This document shows, in pieces, positions 35,793 to 44,168 of a DNA stretch of 64,000 bases; positions within the stretch are counted from its first letter, which is position 1, and each line of letters opens with the position of its first letter. The DNA comes from UMGS1696 sp963642885 (GTDB taxonomy: Bacteria > Bacillota > Clostridia > Oscillospirales > CAG-272): the NCBI GenBank assembly GCA_963642885.1, contig CAVIJI010000009.1, positions 1-64,000 of the forward strand. The letters run 5' to 3'. Made by a program: the position numbers and the translations under genes. The notes below the pieces were generated by a model. The model was not told the DNA's origin. It ran no database searches and saw only the letters and a list, made by a program, of their open reading frames with translations.

Positions 35793-36866
35793 TCAGTCGA
35801 CGATTGTTTTCACAAGACGTGCGTGTAGAGCGTATCTTTCGGAGTTTATTACGTTAGTGCATGTCGATAATGTGAGTATTCTGTCGTTTTTCGTGAATTC
35901 AATATCCTTTTCTTTTTGTGAATTGTCGCGCATCTCGTTTGCGAAGGAAATGAAATCATCTGCGGACGTAAACGCGGTGCGGAAATATTGATAATCGTAT
36001 CTCGCTTTATAAATGGAAAACGGTTTGTAATAGTAAATTCCGTCCATTGTATAGATAACTATATACTTCTCGTTGAAGTAATCGTCGTTATAAAATTTCT
36101 CTATATCATGAAACATGGTGCCGCTTGTGATATTGTGACCGTATATTACCGTATTGTAGTTTTTCGTGATGCTTGTATTGTTGCGGTAATCTACGAAAAT
36201 AGCACCGATCGGGAGATAATCACCCGTATAAGCGTGGTTCAGATAATATGAATTATCATCGCCCTGTACTATGGGGTAGTTTATGTTCGTTCCCTCAACG
36301 CTAATCCAGCCGTAAAGGTCGGGATTCTTCTGTGCAAGTGATGAAAGCTTTGCGCGAACCATTTCAAGTTCTTCATTGTATTGCTTTTGTTCGGTCTGTA
36401 CGGTGTCATCCTCATCCGAAAGATTTTCGATGGCTTCGCTCATGCTCACCAACGAATTGTTTTCCGTATCCTCCGCGAGATAAGACACGCTTCCTTCATT
36501 GTTTCGAAAAGCCGCTCCGGCATCGAATGTGAATCCGTCGGAGAAAAATTCCTCCTCAAGCTGTTTGTATATATTCTCGCCCTTTTGCTTATCGATTAAG
36601 TTTTGTATAAGCATCAGACAGCTTACGATGAAGACAGCGGAGAAAAATACGAACATTATTTTACGCACTGTTTCCGTGACGGAGGAACCGCCCTTTCCGT
36701 TCTGCCGCGTACACGGAGTGATATCATCCTCGGAGAGTGTATTAAGGGAATTTATAAATTCACCCGAACGGAAATCATCATCCGACTCGGAGTTGTCGAG
36801 CACGAATTCGTCGCGAGGTTCGGGTGTATCTGTTTTATTTCGTTTAAAGAGATTTAGTTTACTCAT
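35793..36866 (-). CDS. srtB: Class B sortase
   Basis: 357 residues: a ~70-residue charged cytoplasmic tail, one membrane helix (IMFVFFSAVFIVSCLMLI), a linker and a C-terminal sortase domain. Catalytic residues: His in VIYGHNITSG, Cys in LTLSTCTN and Arg in ALHARLVK. The spacing and LYGWISVEGTNINYPIVQ are typical of class B enzymes, which anchor surface proteins to peptidoglycan by a non-LPXTG signal. No substrate with such a signal is seen in the window. The start at 36866 was chosen because upstream in-frame ATGs lie at or before the predicted transcription start. Confidence 0.9.
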   Translation of the reverse strand: MSKLNLFKRNKTDTPEPRDEFVLDNSESDDDFRSGEFINSLNTLSEDDITPCTRQNGKGGSSVTETVRKIMFVFFSAVFIVSCLMLIQNLIDKQKGENIYKQLEEEFFSDGFTFDAGAAFRNNEGSVSYLAEDTENNSLVSMSEAIENLSDEDDTVQTEQKQYNEELEMVRAKLSSLAQKNPDLYGWISVEGTNINYPIVQGDDNSYYLNHAYTGDYLPIGAIFVDYRNNTSITKNYNTVIYGHNITSGTMFHDIEKFYNDDYFNEKYIVIYTMDGIYYYKPFSIYKARYDYQYFRTAFTSADDFISFANEMRDNSQKEKDIEFTKNDRILTLSTCTNVINSERYALHARLVKTIVD

Positions 36867-36902
36867 TTTAATACCGAAACCATTATAGTATTTCATTGAA
36901 TT

Positions 36903-36930
36903 ATTATAACTCAAAACTCGTGGTATTCAA
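36903..36930 (-). promoter_or_regulatory. Promoter of the sortase operon
   Basis: On the minus strand TTGAAT (36930-36925), 16-base spacer, TATAAT (36908-36903). Transcription from about 36896 excludes the longer reading of the sortase. Confidence 0.65.
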
Positions 36931-37033
36931 TAGATTAACGTGATTATTCTCCGATTTTTAACCGAGTTTTTACAATTAAATCGGAAGGACAATCACTGCC
37001 GAGAAAAATACGGAGGGAAAATTCGAAAAACTA

Positions 37034-37062
37034 TGGACAACTTTGTTTTTCGGTGCTATAAT
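37034..37062 (+). promoter_or_regulatory. Promoter of tRNA-Val
   Basis: TGGACA (37034-37039), 17-base spacer, TATAAT (37057-37062), about 25 bases before the tRNA. Confidence 0.75.
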
Positions 37063-37091
37063 ATTGACAGCGTCGATGATGCCGTAAATTC

Positions 37092-37165
37092 GGAAGCATA
37101 GCTCAGCCGGTCAGAGCGTTCGGTTCACATCCGAGAGGTCTTGGGTTCGAGCCCCAATGTTTCCA
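37092..37165 (+). tRNA. tRNA-Val (anticodon CAC)
   Basis: 74 bases that fold into a full cloverleaf. The acceptor stem is GGAAGCA/TGTTTCC (one G-U) with discriminator A; D-stem GCTC/GAGC; anticodon stem TTCGG/CCGAG around loop TTCACAT (anticodon CAC, reading GUG); variable AGGTC; T-stem TTGGG/CCCAA with loop TTCGAGC. The 3' CCA is not encoded and must be added enzymatically. It has its own promoter and stands alone before the LytTR regulator gene. Confidence 0.95.
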
Positions 37166-37236
37166 GACTTGATTGTGCATCCTCGGCGCTTTTTTGAAAA
37201 TATCGGTTTACCCGGGATTATATTAACGGAGGAGGC

Positions 37237-37944
37237 GTGAACTTGGATATACGAACAGCCATATGTGATGATTCGCCGACGGATCGAGAAATCGTTATGC
37301 AGTATCTGAAGCGATGGGCTAACCTTAACGGCAATACAGCAACAATCAGCATGTTTTCGTCGGCTGAAAGCTTTCTCTTTGATTTTGACGATAACAAAGC
37401 TTATGACCTTCTGCTTCTCGATATAGAAATGAGTGAAATGAACGGGGTAGAGCTTGCGGGGCGCATACGCCGTGTGAACAGTGAAGTACAGATAGTGTTT
37501 ATTTCGGGCTACAGCGATTATATATCCGAAGGCTACGATGTCGATGCGCTGAATTACATTCTGAAGCCCGTGAGTTACGAGAAGCTATCGAAGGTTCTCG
37601 ATAAAGCCGCGGAAAGAATAAAAAACGCAGAACGCGCCCTGTTCCTCGAAACGGCGGACGGTATGGAGAGAGTTCCGCTTTATTCCATAATATACGCGGA
37701 GGTTCGCGGCAACTACGTAACTCTGCATACGGTAAACGGAGATGTTACGGTAAAGAAGACGCTGGCTCAGATAGAAGCGGAGCTCGACAACAGATTTTTT
37801 AAAACCAATCGTTCTTACATTGTGAATTTGAAATACGTAAGCCGTACATCGAAAACGGATGTAACTCTTACCACGGGTGATGTCATTCCGCTTTCGAGAG
37901 GGCTTTACGATAAAGTGAATCAGGCGTTTATTAAGCTGTTTTAA
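37237..37944 (+). CDS. LytTR-family response regulator
   Basis: About 235 residues. The N-terminal receiver domain has TAICDDS (acidic pair), the phospho-acceptor Asp in LLLLDIEMSEMNG, and the conserved Lys in ILKPVSYEKL. The C-terminal LytTR DNA-binding domain includes IIYAEVRGNYVTLHT and FFKTNRSYIVNLKYV. Such AgrA/VirR-type regulators bind paired direct repeats. The start is ambiguous: GTG at 37237 or TTG at 37243, the latter seven bases after GGAGG. It is followed 44 bases on by a GHKL kinase gene, so the pair forms a two-component system. An ABC exporter pair next door is a candidate target. Confidence 0.92.
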   Translation: MNLDIRTAICDDSPTDREIVMQYLKRWANLNGNTATISMFSSAESFLFDFDDNKAYDLLLLDIEMSEMNGVELAGRIRRVNSEVQIVFISGYSDYISEGYDVDALNYILKPVSYEKLSKVLDKAAERIKNAERALFLETADGMERVPLYSIIYAEVRGNYVTLHTVNGDVTVKKTLAQIEAELDNRFFKTNRSYIVNLKYVSRTSKTDVTLTTGDVIPLSRGLYDKVNQAFIKLF

Positions 37945-37988
37945 ATATTTCCGAATAAATCGTTTTTTACATTGCAACGGAGGAGAAA

Positions 37989-38678
37989 ATGTCGATACTG
38001 TCAAAATATGTGGATAAGAAGCTCGCGGCATATCAGCGTGAGCTTGTGGAAACGCATTACTCCGAGGTAGAGAATATGTACCGACAGATGCGCGGATGGC
38101 GTCACGATTACAGAAATCATATACAGACAATGAAAGTATTGGCCGAGAACGGCGACATGGATGCTCTGAAGGATTATCTTAATAATCTGGACGATGACTT
38201 GAATAAGGTCGATTTGGTGGTAAAGACCGGAAATAAAATGACAGACGCGATATTGAACAGTAAAATTTCACTCGCAAAATCAAAGGGAATAAAGGTCATC
38301 GCAGACGCGAAGGTTCCGGTGGAATTGAATATGTCCGAGATTGATTTATGCATAGTTGTGGGAAACCTTTTCGCCAATGCCATAGAGGCATCGCTTGCAC
38401 TGTCGGAGGAGGACAGGCTTATCAGGCTTTACATGGATATAAAGAACACACAGCTTTATATATGCATGACGAATTTTACCGCCGCAAAGAAAGCAAAGAA
38501 GCACGGGAATTTATTCGCCAGCACAAAAGGAGATGGCCACGGCTTCGGTCTTGTACGTGTGGACGATATTGTATCACGCTACGGAGGTTATATTTCACGC
38601 AACAGCGAGGACGGAGCATTTACAACCGAGCTTATGCTTCCCGTGGCAGGTCAAAACCGCAATTCGTCACCGAAATAA
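37989..38678 (+). CDS. Soluble GHKL-domain sensor histidine kinase (AgrC-like catalytic part only)
   Basis: 229 residues. An N-terminal helical region leads to RGWRHDYRNHIQTM, holding the phospho-accepting His of the SPOB/AgrC type, then the ATPase with NLFANAIEAS (N box) and KGDGHGFGL (G box). AgrC-like kinases normally carry six or so membrane helices before this part; here there are none, so signal sensing must come from a partner or a cytoplasmic cue. The length is complete for a kinase core and the start has a good site (AACGGAGGAG). It probably phosphorylates the LytTR regulator encoded just upstream. Confidence 0.88.
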   Translation: MSILSKYVDKKLAAYQRELVETHYSEVENMYRQMRGWRHDYRNHIQTMKVLAENGDMDALKDYLNNLDDDLNKVDLVVKTGNKMTDAILNSKISLAKSKGIKVIADAKVPVELNMSEIDLCIVVGNLFANAIEASLALSEEDRLIRLYMDIKNTQLYICMTNFTAAKKAKKHGNLFASTKGDGHGFGLVRVDDIVSRYGGYISRNSEDGAFTTELMLPVAGQNRNSSPK

Positions 38679-38686
38679 AGCGCTTT

Positions 38687-38716
38687 ATCCCCGAAATCAC
38701 AAATCGGGGATTTTTT
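38687..38716 (+). terminator. Terminator between the kinase and ABC exporter genes
   Basis: ATCCCCGA (38687-38694) pairs with TCGGGGAT (38704-38711), followed by a run of T. It separates the two-component pair from the ABC pair, although the distance is short and partial read-through is possible. Confidence 0.85.
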
Positions 38717-38759
38717 ATGTTATACTGTGTGTGTACAAAAGGAAAGGAAGGCGAGAAAA

Positions 38760-40607
38760 TTGACGAAAGAGAAAATCGGAAAAGAAAAAGCTGCGAAGCC
38801 GAAATATAATATGCTGCGGAATTCCGTGTTTATGATAAAAACGGCATGGATGGAGCATGAGAAAAAAGTATTGCTTACATCAGTTTCACTTGCATTGTTG
38901 TCGGTGATAAACAGCTTAATCGGCTTGTATATCACTCCCGTGCTTCTCGGACAGATAGAGAGCGGAGTGTCCCCCGTGACATTTATAATAACAGCGGTGG
39001 AATTCACTCTCGCATTGATGCTGTGCGGTGCGCTTACCGCCTATGTAAGAGAAAACGAAATGTACGGTAAAATAACAGTACGCATGGCGCTGATAAACAG
39101 GATGAACGAGAAGGGATGCCGTACATCATATCCGAATCTCGAGGACGACAAGTATATTAAGCTGAATTCCAAGGCCTCACAGGCAACCGACGGAAACAGC
39201 GAGGCATCGGAGGCAATATGGGAAACACTTACTTCGCTTTTGAAGAACATAGTGGGATTTGTTATATATCTCGTAATGCTGACAAACACTGATCCGGTGC
39301 TTATAGCGGTAATCGCGGTAACTACAATCGTCGGTTATGTTATCAACAACAGCCTCGGTTCGTACGGCTATCGCCATCGTGAGGAGGAGGGAGAGATATA
39401 TAAAAAGCTGGATTACAGCTCGAATATAAGAAAAATAAACGGTATAGCAAAGGATATCAGAATATTCAATATGCGTCCGTGGATTGAGGAAATGCATTCA
39501 AAGGCACTCGGCGCGTACAAAGCGTTTAAAACGAGAGAATCGAATGTGTACATTTGGGGAAGCATAACAGATCTTGTTCTGACATTTATCCGCAACGGAA
39601 TTGCGTATTTTTATCTCATCGGAATGGTGCTTGACGGAAGTCTCGATACGGCGGCATTTCTCTTGTATTTCTCCGCCGTCGGAGGATTTACCGAGTGGGT
39701 GAGCGGTATTCTCGGCGATTTTACGACACTGCACCGCCAGTCCCTCGAGCTGTCGACATTGAGGGAATTTTACGAGTATCCCGAGCAATTCAAATTTGAC
39801 GACGGAGAACATCTTGAAGTTGAAAAAGGAAAGAAATATGAAATAAAGCTTGAGGATGTTTCGTTTAAGTATCCCTCGGCGGAAGCATATACACTCGAGC
39901 ACATTAATCTTACGATTCACCCGGGTGAGAAGATAGCGGTGGTGGGCCTGAACGGAGCGGGAAAAACGACTCTTGTGAAGTTAATCTGCGGTTTTTACGA
40001 TCCTACCGCGGGAAGAGTGTTGCTCAACGGTGAAGATATACGTAAATATAACAGGGAAGATTACTACGAGATGTTTACCGCCGTATTCCAGCAGTTTGTG
40101 GTATTGCCGGCAAGCATATCGATGAATGTCGCGCAGACAACGGGCGAAATCGATATGGATAAAGTAAAGGAATGCATAAGAAAAGCAGGACTTACGGAAA
40201 AGATTGAGTCATTGCCGAATAAGTATGATTCCGTTCTGAACCGACGTGTAATAGAAGACGCAACGGAGCTGTCGGGTGGAGAAACACAGAGACTTATGCT
40301 TGCGAGAGCATTATACAAGGATGCCCCGATAGTTATCCTCGATGAGCCTACAGCGGCGCTTGACCCCATAGCCGAGGCGGACATGTATAACAAATATGAC
40401 GAAATGACGGAAGGATGCTCATCGGTATATATTTCTCACAGACTTGCGTCTACCAGATTCTGCGACAGAATTATTCTGATCGGCGAACACAGGATTCTCG
40501 AAGAAGGTACTCATGCCTCGCTTATGGAATTGAACGGTCAATATGCGCATCTGTTTGAGGTACAGAGTAAATACTACAGAGAAGGGGAGGACTTGACAAA
40601 TGAGTAA
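38760..40607 (+). CDS. ABC exporter, fused permease/ATPase (subunit 1 of pair)
   Basis: 615 residues: an N-terminal ABC transmembrane domain with about six helices (~40-340), then an ATPase with Walker A VVGLNGAGKTTLVKL, signature ELSGGETQRLMLARAL, Walker B IVILDEPTAALDP and H-loop YISHRL. It is a half-transporter of the multidrug/peptide exporter type. It overlaps the next, homologous gene by 8 bases, so the two form a heterodimer. The TTG at 38760 (LTKEKIGKEK) is placed after GGAAAGGAAGG; the GTG at 38727 is too close to the terminator. Substrate unknown; the adjacent two-component system suggests a peptide or antimicrobial. Confidence 0.9.
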   Translation: MTKEKIGKEKAAKPKYNMLRNSVFMIKTAWMEHEKKVLLTSVSLALLSVINSLIGLYITPVLLGQIESGVSPVTFIITAVEFTLALMLCGALTAYVRENEMYGKITVRMALINRMNEKGCRTSYPNLEDDKYIKLNSKASQATDGNSEASEAIWETLTSLLKNIVGFVIYLVMLTNTDPVLIAVIAVTTIVGYVINNSLGSYGYRHREEEGEIYKKLDYSSNIRKINGIAKDIRIFNMRPWIEEMHSKALGAYKAFKTRESNVYIWGSITDLVLTFIRNGIAYFYLIGMVLDGSLDTAAFLLYFSAVGGFTEWVSGILGDFTTLHRQSLELSTLREFYEYPEQFKFDDGEHLEVEKGKKYEIKLEDVSFKYPSAEAYTLEHINLTIHPGEKIAVVGLNGAGKTTLVKLICGFYDPTAGRVLLNGEDIRKYNREDYYEMFTAVFQQFVVLPASISMNVAQTTGEIDMDKVKECIRKAGLTEKIESLPNKYDSVLNRRVIEDATELSGGETQRLMLARALYKDAPIVILDEPTAALDPIAEADMYNKYDEMTEGCSSVYISHRLASTRFCDRIILIGEHRILEEGTHASLMELNGQYAHLFEVQSKYYREGEDLTNE

Positions 40608-42510
40608 GGAAAAAGAAGAAAAAACAACGCTTAAAGAAGCATTTAAGATAAACATGCGTATGTTGAAAGTTATTTATCATAAAATGCCGGGAATGATTAT
40701 ATCGAAAACCATGAGCATTATATGGAATTCGCTTACACCTTACGTCGGAATTTATCTTTCCGCTCTTATAGTAAACGAACTGGCAGGTGCGAAAGATCGT
40801 TACAGACTGACCGTGCTTGTTCTGACAACATTGTTCTCCGCTGCCGCGATTACTCTTGTAAAGGTATTGCTCGAAAAACGGAGCAACACGGAAGAGTCGA
40901 CACTATTATTGATGAACGATAAGATGCTGTCGGATAAAATGTTGGATATGGATTTTGTCGATGCCGATGACCCGAAGACAAATCAGACGTTAGGTACGAT
41001 AAAGCAAAACGAGAACGGCGGCGGATGGGGAGTATACAGACTGTATGCAATTTGTTATAAACAGCTTCTGGAATCGGTAATGTCGCTCCTCGGCGGTATA
41101 GCATTGACGGTAACGCTTTTTACCGCACGTGTACCGGAATCCGCCGGTAAGTATACCGTCCTTAATAATCCGTTTTTTGCGGTGGCGCTTACCGCACTTA
41201 TGCTTGTCATAACCTTTATCGCACCGATACTCGGCAATAAAGGCAACAGCTATTACGCAATGAATGCGGGCACACACAATCTTGCGAACCGCTTGTTCGG
41301 TTTCTATGGATTTATGGGTTCCCGAGGCAGCGAGTATGCGCCCGACATCAGAATATACCGCATCGATAAAATATGCGGGATTGTCAACAGTGATAAGACA
41401 TCGACATTCTGTTCGAAAGGACAGTTCGCCAAGATAGCCGGAACCATATCCGGCGTTTACGCTTCCGCATCAGCGGCTGTGTCCGTGATATTCACGGGAT
41501 GTGCGTATGTATTTGTCTGCATGAAGGCTCTTGCGGGTGCTTTCGGTATAGGTGATGTCACACAATATATATCATCCATAACGAGAGTTTCAGGCAGTGT
41601 ATCAACTATAGTTGCGGCTGTCGGTAATATGAAAAACAACGCACCGTTTTTAAAGCTCTCCTTGGATTATCTTGATACACCGAATAAAATGTATCAAGGA
41701 AGCTTGAGTGTGGAAAAACGCAGCGACCGCAAATACGAAATAGAGTTTCGTGACGTATCCTTTAAATATCCGGGAAGTGACAGCTATTCGCTTCGTCACG
41801 TGAACATGAAATTCAAAATCGGCGAAAAGCTTGCGGTTGTAGGTCAAAACGGCAGCGGAAAAACCACATTCATTAAGCTGCTTTGCCGCTTATACGATCC
41901 CACCGAGGGAGAGATACTGCTAAACGGCATTAATATCCGAAAATATGATTACAAGGAATATATGAATGTATTCTCCGTGGTTTTCCAGGATTATGCATTG
42001 TTGTCGTATACACTCGGGGCGAATGTTGCAGTAGGTGAAAAGTACGACGCGGAGAAGGTTGAAAAGTGCCTTACGGATGTAGGATTCGGAAAGAGACTCG
42101 GCGAACTCGAGGAAGGACTCGCTACATATCACGGCAAGGATTTCAGCAAAAACGGAGTAAGGTTCTCGGGAGGAGAAGACCAGAAAATCGCCATTGCCAG
42201 AACACTGTACAAGGATGCGCCCTTTATTGTTCTCGATGAGCCCACAGCGGCGCTTGACCCCATAGCCGAGGCGGATATTTATTCCGATTTCAGTAAAATA
42301 GTGGGCGATAAAACTGCTGTTTATATTTCTCACCGTTTGTCATCCTGCCGTTTCTGCGATGAAATATTGGTGTTCTCGGACGGAAGCGTGGTTGAACAGG
42401 GAAGTCATGAAGAGCTTTTGAAAAACGAAAACGGAAAATACCGTGAATTGTGGCTTGCTCAGGCTCAGTACTACGCGAATGATGAAGAGACATCACGGCT
42501 GTTTGCGTAA
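40600..42510 (+). CDS. ABC exporter, fused permease/ATPase (subunit 2 of pair)
   Basis: 636 residues: a transmembrane domain (~20-340), then an ATPase with Walker A VVGQNGSGKTTFIKL, signature RFSGGEDQKIAIART (first position changed), Walker B FIVLDEPTAALDP and H-loop YISHRLSS. Both subunits keep the Walker B glutamate (LDEP), so there is no clearly dead ATP site. The start overlaps the previous gene's end. Around Walker B the DNA is nearly identical to the partner gene over 44 bases (one mismatch), unlike the rest of the genes. Confidence 0.9.
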   Translation: MSKEKEEKTTLKEAFKINMRMLKVIYHKMPGMIISKTMSIIWNSLTPYVGIYLSALIVNELAGAKDRYRLTVLVLTTLFSAAAITLVKVLLEKRSNTEESTLLLMNDKMLSDKMLDMDFVDADDPKTNQTLGTIKQNENGGGWGVYRLYAICYKQLLESVMSLLGGIALTVTLFTARVPESAGKYTVLNNPFFAVALTALMLVITFIAPILGNKGNSYYAMNAGTHNLANRLFGFYGFMGSRGSEYAPDIRIYRIDKICGIVNSDKTSTFCSKGQFAKIAGTISGVYASASAAVSVIFTGCAYVFVCMKALAGAFGIGDVTQYISSITRVSGSVSTIVAAVGNMKNNAPFLKLSLDYLDTPNKMYQGSLSVEKRSDRKYEIEFRDVSFKYPGSDSYSLRHVNMKFKIGEKLAVVGQNGSGKTTFIKLLCRLYDPTEGEILLNGINIRKYDYKEYMNVFSVVFQDYALLSYTLGANVAVGEKYDAEKVEKCLTDVGFGKRLGELEEGLATYHGKDFSKNGVRFSGGEDQKIAIARTLYKDAPFIVLDEPTAALDPIAEADIYSDFSKIVGDKTAVYISHRLSSCRFCDEILVFSDGSVVEQGSHEELLKNENGKYRELWLAQAQYYANDEETSRLFA

Positions 42511-42523
42511 CGATAATTAAATA

Positions 42524-42552
42524 TTGCATTTTCGGATGCAATGTGATATAAT
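42524..42552 (+). promoter_or_regulatory. Promoter of the hydrogenase-maturation cluster
   Basis: TTGCAT (42524-42529), 17-base spacer, TATAAT (42547-42552), with a small dyad ATTGCAT/ATGCAAT (42523-42542) around the -35. About 30 bases before the TM1266-like gene. Confidence 0.7.
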
Positions 42553-42582
42553 CGGATAAGTGTAAATCGAGGAAGTGTATAT

Positions 42583-42831
42583 ATGGATAACAGAGTTGCC
42601 GTCATAAGCATAATCGTCGAAAACCCCGACAGTGTATCGAGACTCAATGAATTTCTTCACGAATACAGCGAGTACATCATAGGCAGGATGGGAATACCGT
42701 ATCATGCCAAGGGTATAAATATTATAAGTGTGGCGATTGATGCGCCGCTGGATAAGATAAACTCCCTGACAGGACTCATAGGAAAGCTCGACGGCGTGTC
42801 CGCGAAGGCAGCTTATTCCAAGGTTAATTAA
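42583..42831 (+). CDS. TM1266-like putative regulator of the iron-only hydrogenase system
   Basis: 82 residues with an ACT-like alpha/beta fold (RVAVISIIVENPDSV, INIISVAIDAPLDKINSL, LIGKLDGVSAKAAYSK). Proteins of this size and pattern (TM1266 type, related to the NikR C-terminal domain) are found next to hydE/F/G and are called putative iron-only hydrogenase system regulators. No DNA-binding domain is present, so it may act as a ligand-binding or protein-partner module. The start has GAGGAAGTG before ATG. It comes about 200 bases before hydE, fitting this association. Confidence 0.85.
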   Translation: MDNRVAVISIIVENPDSVSRLNEFLHEYSEYIIGRMGIPYHAKGINIISVAIDAPLDKINSLTGLIGKLDGVSAKAAYSKVN

Positions 42832-42945
42832 TTTTATTGATTTATGTCCCCCTGACATCGAAATCGTTTGATAAACAGCTTATCGGATTGAGATGAAAGT
42901 TACGGATAAAAGCGTTGTCTCCTCTTGCGTGTGTTAAGCCATGTA

Positions 42946-43027
42946 TCGGCTTTACATGCGTGATAAGGTAATTCGGCGTCTTTTTGTTGTCGGCTTTACA
43001 TCGGTCGGGACGAAAGGACGCTTTTTT
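42946..43027 (+). promoter_or_regulatory. hydE leader with direct repeats and a hairpin covering the ribosome binding site
   Basis: TCGGCTTTACAT occurs twice (42946-42957 and 42990-43001). GCGTCTTT (42976-42983) can pair with AAAGGACGC (43013-43021, one bulge), which contains the hydE ribosome binding site, and TTTTTT follows directly. The element could attenuate transcription or block translation of hydE. No known riboswitch was recognised. Confidence 0.4.
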
Positions 43028-44092
43028 ATGTCTGAAAAGATATCATACATATTGTCTCTTACTGACAAACTCAACGGCTGCGGCAAGCTGACACACAAGG
43101 AGTGGGAAACGCTTCTCGACAACAGGTGTGATATAAGCGCATCCTATGCGGCAAAGCTTGCCGATGTAAAACGCAGGGCTGTGTACGGGAATGATGTATA
43201 TGTGCGCGGATTAATCGAGATAAGCAATATATGCAAAAACGATTGCTATTACTGCGGTATAAGAAAAAGCAACAAGTCATGCGACAGATACAGACTGACC
43301 GAGGATGATATTCTGTTACGGTGCGATGAAGGATACGCTCTCGGCTTTCGCACCTTTGTATTGCAAGGCGGAGAGGATATGTATTATACGGACAACGTTA
43401 TGTGCTCTATCGTCGGACATATAAAGGAAAAGCATCCCGACTGTGCCGTTACTCTTTCCATAGGTGAAAGAAGCCGCGAAAGCTACAGTGCTATGTATAA
43501 CGCGGGAGCGGACAGGTATCTTTTGCGGCACGAAACGGCAAACGAGGAGCATTATATGAAGCTCCATCCGAAAGAGATGAGTTATATAAACCGCATGAGA
43601 TGCTTATACGATTTACGTGATATCGGGTATCAGGTCGGATGCGGCTTTATGGTAGGCTCACCCTATCAGACAAACAGCGATATTGCATATGACCTTGAAT
43701 TTATTACGGAATTTCAGCCCGATATGTGCGGTATCGGCCCGTTTGTCCCGCATCATGCGACACCGTTTGCGCATTTCCGCGGCGGTACGGTTGAAGTGAC
43801 GACATATTTGCTGTCACTTATAAGGTTGATAAAGCCGAATATATTGCTTCCCTCCACTACCGCGCTCGGAACAATACACCCAAGAGGCAGAGAACTCGGA
43901 ATACTGGCGGGTGCTAACGTAGTAATGCCGAATCTTTCTCCAGCAGCGTTGCGTGAAAAATACGAGCTTTACGACAATAAGATAAGCTCGGGTGAAGAAG
44001 CGGCGGAGTGCAGAGCGAATCTCGAGCGGCGCATGGAGACTATAGGCTTTCATGTGGTAACATCGCGAGGCGACATAATCAAGTCACTGTAA
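43028..44092 (+). CDS. hydE: [FeFe]-hydrogenase H-cluster radical SAM maturase HydE
   Basis: 354 residues, normal for HydE. The radical SAM motif CKNDCYYC (Cys69, Cys73, Cys76) follows GLIEISNI. FVLQGGEDMYYTD, DRYLLRHETAN and CGFMVGSPYQT are typical of the family. HydE acts on HydG-derived complex-bound cysteine in building the azadithiolate-bridged di-iron site. The start at 43028 (MSEKISY) has AAAGGACG before it; an in-frame start at 42941 would add 29 unrelated residues. hydG follows after 76 bases. Confidence 0.93.
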   Translation: MSEKISYILSLTDKLNGCGKLTHKEWETLLDNRCDISASYAAKLADVKRRAVYGNDVYVRGLIEISNICKNDCYYCGIRKSNKSCDRYRLTEDDILLRCDEGYALGFRTFVLQGGEDMYYTDNVMCSIVGHIKEKHPDCAVTLSIGERSRESYSAMYNAGADRYLLRHETANEEHYMKLHPKEMSYINRMRCLYDLRDIGYQVGCGFMVGSPYQTNSDIAYDLEFITEFQPDMCGIGPFVPHHATPFAHFRGGTVEVTTYLLSLIRLIKPNILLPSTTALGTIHPRGRELGILAGANVVMPNLSPAALREKYELYDNKISSGEEAAECRANLERRMETIGFHVVTSRGDIIKSL

Positions 44093-44168
44093 TTAAATGA
44101 GAAGCTCACGCTTAACAAGTTAAATCTGAGGGGTAAGTTATCTGCCCCCAAAGAAAGGATAAATAAAT

